The position numbers were made by a program, and so were the translations under genes. This document shows, piece after piece, positions 53,755 to 61,512 of a stretch of 64,000 nucleotides of DNA. The stretch is from Azospirillum oleiclasticum (GTDB lineage Bacteria > Pseudomonadota > Alphaproteobacteria > Azospirillales > Azospirillaceae), in contig NZ_JABFFR010000001.1 in the NCBI RefSeq assembly GCF_013423485.1, forward strand, positions 434,001-498,000. Reading direction: 5' to 3'. The notes under the pieces were generated by a model. The model did not search any database. It was not told the origin of the DNA and worked only from the letters and a program-made list of their open reading frames with translations. Each line of letters opens with the position of its first letter. Position 1 is the stretch's first letter.

Positions 53755-53836
53755 ATCGGCCCATGTCAGGGACGCGCGTGCGGGCGATGGGGCGTGTGCC
53801 GGTGCGCTTCTCGGGCGCTTGCCGGAATGGACGGAG

Positions 53837-54442
<606 letters not shown>

Positions 54443-54456
54443 AACGGCCCACTGCG

Positions 54457-54532
54457 GCGGTGGTAGCTCAGTTGGTAGAGCCCTCGGTTGTGGTCCGAGT
54501 GGTCGTGGGTTCGAGTCCCATCCATCGCCCCA
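54457..54532 (+). tRNA. tRNA-His (GTG anticodon)
   Basis: The cloverleaf folds fully: acceptor GCGGTGG/CCATCGC, D-arm with AGCTCAGTTGGTAGAGC, anticodon stem CTCGG/CCGAG with loop TTGTGGT (anticodon GTG), and T-arm GTGGGTTCGAGTCCCAT. A G at 54456 precedes position 1 and the discriminator is C with an encoded CCA, matching the histidine identity pair G-1:C73. Confidence 0.96.
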
Positions 54533-54603
54533 GTCCCCCTTTCCGGCCTGTTCCTGCCGAATTCCCGCTGCGGCGGGCCTCGCCCGCAGCTGCAGCGGAG
54601 CGC

Positions 54604-56067
54604 ATGTCGATGGAACCCCACGCCGAGATTTTGTCCGTCGCCGAGATGTACCGTGCCGACTCGCTCGCCATCGCGGGCGGGGTGCCGGGATCCGTGCTGA
54701 TGGACAACGCCGGCCGCGCGGTCGCCGATGAAATCCGCCGCCGCTGGCCGCCGTGCCCGGTGGCGGTGTTGTGCGGTCCGGGCAACAACGGTGGCGACGG
54801 ATTCGTGATCGCGCGCATCCTGGCCGGGGATGGCTGGCCGGTGCGACTCGGCCTTCTGGGATCGCGGGAGGCGCTAAGGGGCGACGCGCTCGGGGCGGCG
54901 GCGGCCTGGACCGGCCCGGTCGAACCCGCGACTCCGGCGCTGCTGGAAGGGACTCCCCTGGTGGTCGATGCCCTGTTCGGTGCCGGCCTCACCCGGCCGC
55001 TCGACGGGGTGGCTCTGGCGCTGGTGCGGGCGATGGACGGGCTGACGGTCGTGGCGGTGGACGTGCCGAGCGGCGTGCACGGCGACAGCGGCGGTGTCCT
55101 GGGTGCTGCCCCGGCGGCGGCCCTCACCGTAACCTTCTTCCGGCCTAAGCCTGGTCACCTGCTGCTTCCCGGCCGCGGGCGTTGCGGCGAGACGGTGGTG
55201 GCGGACATCGGCATTCCGCCCGCCGTTCTCGACGACATCCGTCCGCGCACCGTCCGCAACGGTCCGGCCGTCTGGAGCGATCGCTATCCCTGGCCGCGGC
55301 TGGATGGCCACAAGTACCATCGCGGCCATGCCGTGGTTCGCGGCGGTGGGGTGATGACGGGTGCTGCGCGGCTTGCGGCGCGCGCGGCGCTGCGGGTGGG
55401 GGCCGGGCTGGTCACCGTCGCCTGCCCGCCGGAAGCGTTCGCCATCTACGCCGCGGGTTCGCCCAGCCTGATCGTGCAGCCGGTGGACGACGCAGGCTTC
55501 GCGGCCCTGCTCGCCGACGCACGCAGGAACGCGGTGCTGCTGGGGCCGGGGGCCGGAGGGGGGGCGGCCACACGCGGGCACGTCCTGGCCGCGCGGGAGG
55601 CCGGGAAGCCTTGCGTCATCGACGCGGATGCGCTCACCGCCTTCGCGGAACAGCCCGACGCGCTGTTCGAGCGGCTCGATTCCCGCTGTCTCCTGACGCC
55701 GCACGAGGGTGAGTTCAGCCGCCTGTTCGGCGGGTCGGCGGGATCGAAGCTGGATCGGGCCCGCGCCGCTGCGGAACGCTGCGGCGCGGTGGTGCTGCTC
55801 AAGGGCCCGGATACGGTGATCGCGGCACCCGACGGGCGTGCCGCCATCAACGCGAACGCGCCGCCGGAGTTGGCCACCGCCGGGGCCGGCGATGTGCTGG
55901 CCGGGCTGGCGCTCGGTCTGATGGCCCAGGGCATGGACGCCTTCGACGCCGGCTGCGCCGCCGCGTGGCTGCATGGGGAGGCGGCATCGGCCCTCGGCCC
56001 CGGCCTGATCGCCGAGGATCTGCCGGAAACGCTGCCGGGGGTGCTGGCGCGGTTGAAGGCGGGCTGA
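54604..56067 (+). CDS. nnr: bifunctional NAD(P)HX epimerase/dehydratase
   Basis: 487 aa from ATG 54604, with CGGAG upstream; ATG 54610 is also possible. The N-terminal epimerase (YjeF_N) has MDNAGRAVADEI and LCGPGNNGGDGFVIAR; the C-terminal ADP/ATP-dependent dehydratase (carbohydrate kinase-like) has GAARLAARAALRVGAGLVTV, DADALTAF, LLTPHEGEFSRL, LLKGPDTVIAAPDG and TAGAGDVLAGLALGLMAQG. It repairs hydrated NADH and NADPH. The gene is preceded by tRNA-His. The usual E. coli name is nnr (yjeF). Confidence 0.93.
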   Translation: MSMEPHAEILSVAEMYRADSLAIAGGVPGSVLMDNAGRAVADEIRRRWPPCPVAVLCGPGNNGGDGFVIARILAGDGWPVRLGLLGSREALRGDALGAAAAWTGPVEPATPALLEGTPLVVDALFGAGLTRPLDGVALALVRAMDGLTVVAVDVPSGVHGDSGGVLGAAPAAALTVTFFRPKPGHLLLPGRGRCGETVVADIGIPPAVLDDIRPRTVRNGPAVWSDRYPWPRLDGHKYHRGHAVVRGGGVMTGAARLAARAALRVGAGLVTVACPPEAFAIYAAGSPSLIVQPVDDAGFAALLADARRNAVLLGPGAGGGAATRGHVLAAREAGKPCVIDADALTAFAEQPDALFERLDSRCLLTPHEGEFSRLFGGSAGSKLDRARAAAERCGAVVLLKGPDTVIAAPDGRAAINANAPPELATAGAGDVLAGLALGLMAQGMDAFDAGCAAAWLHGEAASALGPGLIAEDLPETLPGVLARLKAG

Positions 56068-56080
56068 TAGGCTGGCGACC

Positions 56081-56494
56081 ATGCGACGCGCCCTGCTGTC
56101 CCTCTGCCTCATCGCCGGGCTTGCCGGCTGCGCCTCTCCGCCGGTGCCGGGCTGCCCGGTCGGGCTGGAGGCTACGACCGTGGCCGCGCTCTACTTCGGC
56201 CTGAATGCGGGGGACCGGCTTCGTGTGACGGACGCGGACTGGGCCCGCTTCCTTGACGAGGAGATCACGCCGCGTTTTCCAGACGGATTCACGGTCACGG
56301 AGTCACTGGGGCAATGGCGGGACAATCCAGGCGCGCCGATCGTGCGCGAGCCGGGAAAGGTGCTGACCGTCGTCCTGCCGCACCCACCGGGGGATGCGCC
56401 GGGTCGCCTGTCGGCTGTGGTCGATGCGTACAAGCGGCGATTCGACCAGCAGTCGGTGCTGCGCGTCTACAGCACGGCCTGCGTGGCGTTCTGA
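56081..56494 (+). CDS. DUF3574 lipoprotein
   Basis: 137 aa. The lipobox is LIAGLAGCAS. The mature domain contains VAALYFGLNAGDRLRVTDADWARFLDEEITPRFPDGFTVTESLGQWR and VVDAYKRRFDQQSVLRVYSTACVAF, matching DUF3574, a domain of unknown function. The protein should be anchored in a membrane on the periplasmic side. It follows the nnr gene by 13 nt and may be in the same transcript. Confidence 0.82.
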   Translation: MRRALLSLCLIAGLAGCASPPVPGCPVGLEATTVAALYFGLNAGDRLRVTDADWARFLDEEITPRFPDGFTVTESLGQWRDNPGAPIVREPGKVLTVVLPHPPGDAPGRLSAVVDAYKRRFDQQSVLRVYSTACVAF

Positions 56495-56595
56495 CCGCCG
56501 CGGCGCCAACATGCCGGTGCTGCCGACCGTCCTGGTTGTCGTCATCGGGGTGGGGGCCGCCGTGCGCCGGCGGCGGCTGACCGGTTGGCGGGGAG

Positions 56596-56955
56596 TTACA
56601 GGCCCTTCCAGGCCCGCAGATAATCGATCAGCTTGCGCTGGTAGAAAGGCTGCGGTTGGTGGTAGCGGGCGACCAGCCCGACCTGCTCGTCCAGACGCAC
56701 CACGATGCCCCGGCAGGCGAAATCCACCGTTTCGCCGCCCAGATCGAACACGATGCGGAAATCGAACTGCTGCTTGGCGATCAGGTCGCCGTCGTAGGGG
56801 CGGATCCGGAACGTGCCGAGGATGAACTCCTCCGGATTGTACTCGTGCCGGTCGATCATGATTTTCGGTGGGCGGTCGGGCCTGGGCTTGTCGTCCCGGG
56901 CGGCGGGCGCGGCGCCGGTCTTGCCGCGCCCGCCCATCTTCGAAAACCACGACAT
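56596..56955 (-). CDS. small soluble protein, possible PilZ-like fold
   Basis: 119 aa from ATG 56955 (MSWFSKMGGRGKTG). The body from residue 30 on is beta-rich (PEEFILGTFRIRPYDGDLIAKQQFDFRIVFDLGGETVDFACRGIVVRLDEQVGLVARYHQPQPFYQRKLIDYLRAWKGL). The order of strands and the terminal helix resemble a PilZ domain, but the c-di-GMP-binding RxxxR and DxSxxG motifs are absent, so ligand binding is doubtful. An EAL protein gene lies 2.5 kb away. The function is unknown. Confidence 0.5.
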   Translation of the reverse strand: MSWFSKMGGRGKTGAAPAARDDKPRPDRPPKIMIDRHEYNPEEFILGTFRIRPYDGDLIAKQQFDFRIVFDLGGETVDFACRGIVVRLDEQVGLVARYHQPQPFYQRKLIDYLRAWKGL

Positions 56956-57367
56956 CGGCTCATCCGCTTCGGCTGGGGGACCGGATCCCCCGTTCAACCA
57001 GTGTGCGAGGATCATCGGCCAGACAGAGTTGATTAAAAGTTAAAGCTTGTCTGCGGCCGGCCGTGATTTGCGTTTTCCGTGCCAATGGGTGGCAAAATTT
57101 GCCGATATGGGTGCATTTGTCGCATGCTGCGACAGCATGGCAAGCATGACAAAATAATGCAAAACAAGATCTCGCAAGAAGAGAAGGGGAAGTATAGCCT
57201 TCTCCTATCTCGTCATCGGAAAACTTACGAAGAATAATTACAACGCCGATGATTTGAGTGGCACACGTTTTTTTGCAAGTGCGAAGTAAACGCAGCCGGA
57301 AAGACCGGGCGCGGTGCCGGCTGGAGGGGTGTCGTCACCACCAACAACGTCCAGAGGGAATGCGGCC
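56956..57367. other. 412 bp AT-rich intergenic region
   Basis: No gene is seen between the PilZ-like gene (minus) and the CBS gene (plus). The middle (57030-57290) is markedly AT-rich for this genome. Two small perfect palindromic elements are visible: GGCAAA-A-TTTGCC (57091-57103) and GTCGCA-TGC-TGCGAC (57119-57133). They are likely control sites for the CBS gene. Confidence 0.5.
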
Positions 57368-57805
57368 ATGATGCACCGAAACGTCGGCGAATTGCTCAAC
57401 AACCGTGTCGTCGTCGCCTTGTCCTCCGACGCCAGCGTGCGCGAGGCCGCCGGGTGCATGAAGGCGGCCCATGTGGCGTCGGTCGTGGTCACCGAAGCGG
57501 AGGATCGCCACATCGCGGGCATCTTCACGGAACGGGATCTCACCGAGCGGGTGGTGGCCGACGGGCTCGACCCCGATCGCACGCGCCTCGCCGCGGTGAT
57601 GACACCCCATCCACTGACGATCGGACCCGACGCCACCGTTCATGAGGCGCTGCGCCATATGCACGACAACGGCATGCGGCACCTGCCGATCGTGCAGAAC
57701 GGACGCGTCGTCGGCATCGTGTCGATGCGTGACTTCATGGGCGAGGAACTGGCCGATATCGATCGCGAGACGCGTCTGATGGAAAGCCTGACCGAAGTCA
57801 TGTGA
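57368..57805 (+). CDS. CBS-domain pair protein
   Basis: 145 aa from ATG 57368 with GAGGGA upstream. Two CBS domains are present (VVVALSSDASVREAAGCMKAAHVASVVVTEAEDRHIAGIFTERD and PLTIGPDATVHEALRHMHDNGMRHLPIVQNGRVVGIVSMRD). It is a paralog of the CBS protein at 28750-29184. It ends beside a very long stem-loop and is convergent with the YccF gene. The bound nucleotide and partner are unknown. Confidence 0.87.
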   Translation: MMHRNVGELLNNRVVVALSSDASVREAAGCMKAAHVASVVVTEAEDRHIAGIFTERDLTERVVADGLDPDRTRLAAVMTPHPLTIGPDATVHEALRHMHDNGMRHLPIVQNGRVVGIVSMRDFMGEELADIDRETRLMESLTEVM

Positions 57806-57808
57806 GCG

Positions 57809-57866
57809 GACGCCGTGCGGACCCCCCGCCGCCCCTGCCGGGGCGGCGGGGGGTCCGCACGGCGTC
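57809..57866. terminator. 27-bp perfect bidirectional stem-loop
   Basis: The arms 57809-57835 and 57840-57866 are perfectly complementary over 27 bp, with a 4-nt TGCC loop. It begins 4 nt after the CBS stop and overlaps the first two bases of the yccF stop codon complement, so it serves both convergent genes. It has no U-run. Confidence 0.75.
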
Positions 57867-58305
57867 ACGGACGGCCGAAGGCGCGTCGACGTTCGATCTC
57901 GTCGTTGGGCACGATCTCCATCCCGATCGGCCAGAGCGCCAGCCCCGCCAGCTTCAGGTGGGCCCAGGCGAAGGGGATGCCGATGATGGTGATCGCCAGA
58001 CCGACCGCTGTGATCAGATGGCCGATCGCCAGCCAGATGCCCGCGAAGACAAACCAGATGATGTTGCCGATCGTGCCCAGCAGGCCGGTCCCGATATCCT
58101 CGCGCCCGCGATGCTCGTCGCGGCGCACCGCCTGCTGCCCGAACGGAAGCAGCGTGTACCAGGCGATGCGGACGGCCGCCGCGGCCCATGGGATGCCCAC
58201 GATGGTCAGCACCATGATGACCGCGGCGAGCAGCCAGCCGGCGGCCATCCAGATGCCGCCGAAGATCACCCACAGGACGTTCAGCAGCAGATTCAAAGGT
58301 GACAT
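57865..58305 (-). CDS. YccF-family membrane protein
   Basis: 146 aa from ATG 58305 with GAGGGAG upstream. Two tandem YccF domains are present: LNLLLNVLWVIFGGIWMAAGWLLAAVIMVLTIVGIPWAAAAVRIAWYTLLPFG and the repeat GTIGNIIWFVFAGIWLAIGHLITAVGLAITIIGIPFAWAHLKLAGLALWPIG. Four membrane helices are expected. The function is unknown; YccF is often associated with stress or with a kinase in other bacteria. Confidence 0.85.
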   Translation of the reverse strand: MSPLNLLLNVLWVIFGGIWMAAGWLLAAVIMVLTIVGIPWAAAAVRIAWYTLLPFGQQAVRRDEHRGREDIGTGLLGTIGNIIWFVFAGIWLAIGHLITAVGLAITIIGIPFAWAHLKLAGLALWPIGMEIVPNDEIERRRAFGRP

Positions 58306-58496
58306 GGCTCCCTCTTTCGGTTTCACCGGAGATTTGGGGATGCCGCCCCCGACTTCACAGGGTCGTACCGCCGGTCAGCCCCCGATGGGCCCTATGATAC
58401 GCCGGTCATGATCTTGAACCGGCGCCCCGCGCGCAACAGATGACGTTGGGGGACATTGTTACTCCGAACGTCCCGCCATGCGTCGAGGGAGGCCCG

Positions 58497-59057
58497 ATGA
58501 CCAGCGCAATTCCCGAAGCCGCCACCGCCGAAGCCGCGGGCGAGGAAGGGCAGCGGCCGCTGTCGCCTGTGGTCGCCGCCATCATCGACAGCGCCGCCGC
58601 CGCGGCCGCCGAGCGGGCCGGTCAGGCGGACGTCACCCATGGGCTCGTCAGCGCGCTGCGCCATCTGCGGGCGGCCATCGACGATCAGGCCGGCTTCGCC
58701 ATGGCGGCGTCCATGGACAATGCGATCCAGGCGCGGATCATGGTGGAGAACCTGCGGACGCTGCGTCTGTCGGGCAACCCGCCGCCTCCGGTGCGGCTGC
58801 CGCCGGTCGGGGCCGGTGCCGTGGTGGCCTCCGCCATCTTCGAGAGCGCCGCCGAGTCCTGCCTCGCCATCAACGCCCTTGCCCCCGACAACGAGCCGCT
58901 GGAGCATGCCATCGTCGCCTTCACGGCTCAGCTCTTCCAGCAGCTCGGCGGCATGCCGGAGTGGGGGGAGTTGAAGGCCGCGCTGCACCGTCCCCATGGC
59001 CGGGCCGCCGACATCGCCGCCGCGGTGCTGCCGGCCACCGGGGCCACGCTGCACTGA
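58497..59057 (+). CDS. hypothetical soluble protein
   Basis: 186 aa from ATG 58497, preceded by GAGGGAGG. The protein is helical, alanine-rich and soluble, with PLSPVVAAIIDSAAAAAAERAGQADVTHGLVSALRHLRAAIDDQAG near the start and a C-terminal HAIVAFTAQLFQQLGGMPEWGEL helix. No known domain is recognised. It is convergent with the EAL protein gene. Codon usage looks native and the ribosome site is good, so it is probably expressed. Confidence 0.65.
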   Translation: MTSAIPEAATAEAAGEEGQRPLSPVVAAIIDSAAAAAAERAGQADVTHGLVSALRHLRAAIDDQAGFAMAASMDNAIQARIMVENLRTLRLSGNPPPPVRLPPVGAGAVVASAIFESAAESCLAINALAPDNEPLEHAIVAFTAQLFQQLGGMPEWGELKAALHRPHGRAADIAAAVLPATGATLH

Positions 59058-59082
59058 GAGCGGCCGTGCCGGCCGGGTGACG

Positions 59083-60234
59083 TCAGAGGGAACGGTGGGA
59101 CGCCAGCATCCGGCTCCGTTCCATCGGCCGACCGAACAGATAGCCCTGGCCTAGCGCGCACCCCATCTTGGCCAGGACGACCGCGACCGGTTCATCCTCG
59201 ATGCCCTCCACCACCGTGTCGAAGCCGAGCGCCCGGGCCATGTCAAGCACCGCGACGAGCAGCTTCCGCCCACGCTCGCCGTTCATCATCGCCAGCACGA
59301 ACGAGCGGTCGATCTTCAGCGTGTCGATCGGGAAGCGGTGCAGGTAGCCCAGGCTGGAATAGCCTGTGCCGAAATCGTCCAGGCACACCCGCACGCCGAG
59401 CGCCCGGATGCCGTTAATGACCGAGATGGTCGCGTCGCTGCTTTCCAGCAGCGCCGTCTCCGTCAACTCGACCTTCAACCGGCGGGCCGGCAGGCCGGTG
59501 GCGGTGAGGGCGCGTTGCAGCTCATCGACGATGGCATGGTCGCGGAAATGGAGGGGGGCGAAGTTGACCGTGACGAACAGGTCGGACGCCGCCGCCCGCG
59601 GCGAGCGGCGCAGGCAGTCGACCGCGGCCCTGCAGGCCTGATGCAGGATCTGCAGGTCGATCTCGCGGATGCGGTTGTTCCGCTCCGCCACCGGCAGGAA
59701 ATCGGCGGGCGACACGAGAGTCCCGTCGCTGCGACGCCAGCGGACCAGCGCCTCGTAACCGCGCAGGACACGGTCCTCCAACCCGACGATGGGCTGGAAG
59801 AAGGCCTCGAACTCCCGACGTTCCAGGGCTTCACGGATCTCCCGCTCGCGGCGAAGCTCCAGCAGGGCACGATCGGTCAGTGACGCCGAAAGCCCGGTGT
59901 CGACATCGCCACGGCTCTGCCGGATCTGGCGGCGGATCACGGTTTTCATGAGGTGGACCACGACCGGGTCCGAGTTGGCGAGCCGGTTCGCCAGATCCTC
60001 GCCGGCCACCGTCGTCAGCAGCGTGTCCCCGGTCGCCACGGCGGTTGCCGTGCGCACACCGCCGTCGAGTATCGCGACTTCCCCGAACAGGTCGCCGGGG
60101 CCGAGCTTGCTCAACAGACGGGTGCCCCCGTCGGTCGATATCTCGACTTCCCCGAACTCCACCATGTAGGCGCAGGTGCCGGGGTCACCTTCACGAAATA
60201 TAACGTCGCCCGCGACAAGGACCAATTGGGACAT
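59083..60234 (-). CDS. cyclic-nucleotide-binding domain/EAL phosphodiesterase fusion
   Basis: 383 aa from ATG 60234. The N-terminal cNMP-binding domain covers residues 1-115 (VLVAGDVIFREGDPGTCAYMVEFGEVEISTDGG...LGPGDLFGEVAILDGGVRTATAVATGDTLL). The EAL domain covers 135-380: YEALVRW, VTVNFAPLHF, ELTETALLE, DDFGTGYSSLGYL, LKIDRSFV and VVEGIED, with the catalytic residues kept and the ending GQGYLFGRPM. It should degrade c-di-GMP, with activity tuned by a cyclic nucleotide or a related ligand. The adjacent NarL-type gene is on the same strand, 108 bp upstream. Confidence 0.9.
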   Translation of the reverse strand: MSQLVLVAGDVIFREGDPGTCAYMVEFGEVEISTDGGTRLLSKLGPGDLFGEVAILDGGVRTATAVATGDTLLTTVAGEDLANRLANSDPVVVHLMKTVIRRQIRQSRGDVDTGLSASLTDRALLELRREREIREALERREFEAFFQPIVGLEDRVLRGYEALVRWRRSDGTLVSPADFLPVAERNNRIREIDLQILHQACRAAVDCLRRSPRAAASDLFVTVNFAPLHFRDHAIVDELQRALTATGLPARRLKVELTETALLESSDATISVINGIRALGVRVCLDDFGTGYSSLGYLHRFPIDTLKIDRSFVLAMMNGERGRKLLVAVLDMARALGFDTVVEGIEDEPVAVVLAKMGCALGQGYLFGRPMERSRMLASHRSL

Positions 60235-60342
60235 GCTAGGCTCCGACAGCGCGCCGAATCTACGCGCTGTCGGCCATGGCCGCAAGGCGGGGTTGAGAGG
60301 CCGCCGGCGGGCTGCCCGGCCGGCGGCGTAACCGCTTCCCGG

Positions 60343-61029
60343 TCAGGCGATGGAGGCCATGGCGCGGGCGTCGGCGGCCTGGTCGCCGATGCCGTTGTTG
60401 AGGGCCCAGATGGCCGCCTGCGTGCGGTTGGACGCGTTGATCTTGCGCAGCAGGCTCTTCAGGTGGACCTTCACCGTCGCCTCGGTGATGTTCAGATGGT
60501 TGGCGATCATCTTGTTGCTGTTGCCGCTCAGCAGGCAGCGGAGGATCTGCACCTCGCGCTGCGACAGGCCCTTGCGGCGGGCCGGAACCTCCTGGCCGAA
60601 ATCATCGGCGCGACCGGACACCAGCAGGGCCGCGAGATGGGTCGGGAACACCTTCTCGCCCATCATGACGAGCCGCAGCGATTGCATCAGTGCCTCGCAG
60701 GCGATGTCCTTCATCAGATAGCCGTCCGCCCCGGCGCCGAGCGCACCGGAGAGGCGGCGGGTGCACAGGTCGTTCGTCAGGATGACCATCCGGATGTCCG
60801 GATGCTCGGCGCGGAGTGCCCGCATCGCCTCGACCTCCTCGTCGGCGCCGCTCGGCACGTCGACGAGGATCAGTTCCGGCTTCACGGCCGCGGCGTCGAT
60901 CGCCGACACGACATCGCGCATCGTGCCCGACTCGCCGACAACGTTGAACTGGGTGCCTTCGAACAGGCGCTTCATGCCTTCGCGGAAGAGTTTGTTGGAG
61001 TCGATGAGGTAGACATTCACCGGAGTCAT
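60343..61029 (-). CDS. NarL/LuxR-type response regulator
   Basis: 228 aa from ATG 61029 (MTPVNVYLIDSNKLFREG). The receiver is canonical: Asp57 in ELILVDVPSG, Thr in MVILTNDL and Lys in YLMKDIACE. The LuxR domain reads LSQREVQILRCLLSGNSNKMIANHLNITEATVKVHLKSLLRKINASNRTQAAIWALNNG. It is a paralog of the gene at 30315-30980. No sensor is adjacent; the upstream region contains an 18-bp palindrome. The EAL-fusion gene follows it on the same strand. Confidence 0.88.
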   Translation of the reverse strand: MTPVNVYLIDSNKLFREGMKRLFEGTQFNVVGESGTMRDVVSAIDAAAVKPELILVDVPSGADEEVEAMRALRAEHPDIRMVILTNDLCTRRLSGALGAGADGYLMKDIACEALMQSLRLVMMGEKVFPTHLAALLVSGRADDFGQEVPARRKGLSQREVQILRCLLSGNSNKMIANHLNITEATVKVHLKSLLRKINASNRTQAAIWALNNGIGDQAADARAMASIA

Positions 61030-61512
61030 CGTTGCTACCCGCCTTCTTCCAGAGTTCACATGGGTTGCGCCGTACGACGCGTGTGGGGTTTGTCAGCTCA
61101 CCGCTGGAGATTTCGGAACCGACCGGAACCTCCCCAGTGCTCGTCGATCTGGAGAGACCTTACCCCGGAATTGAGCGAACGAGAATTTCACGAATGGCGA
61201 AATACTGTCTCAATTTGGGCATATGCCCAAAGCCAAAATCCTGAATTGGTCATGGGGTTCAAGTCGAACGGACGGAGCAATGCTGCAAACCAGTAGCCAC
61301 GGTCGAACAGTGTCGGGGAGAATGCGGCATTTCTAAGGGCCAATTCAGATACATCTCGTGACAAAGGGGATGTTCTTATGGCTTTCCATCGGTCGAAGGG
61401 ATAGGAACGCGGGTCAGGGGGCGATGCGGGATCTATGACGTTGGTCGGGGTGGCGTGCCGGCCCCGGTATGGCAGGGGTTCGGCGTGGCGTCGGGCGTGC
61501 TATACAGCCTCC
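61030..61512. other. 483 bp intergenic region with an 18-bp palindrome
   Basis: No credible gene is seen between the NarL-type gene (minus) and the helicase gene (plus). The perfect palindrome TTTGGGCATATGCCCAAA is at 61214-61231, about 185 bp before the regulator start. The remaining sequence is moderately AT-rich. A 70-codon ORF across the region (61032-61244) has no ribosome site. Confidence 0.5.

Noticed and set aside
57259..57277. TGGCAC...TTTTGCAA resembling a sigma-54 promoter upstream of the CBS gene
   Set aside because: GG and GC are 13 nt apart instead of the strict 10 nt.
61032..61244. 70-codon ORF in the gap before the helicase gene
   Set aside because: There is no ribosome site and it reads through the 18-bp palindrome; the composition is not gene-like.
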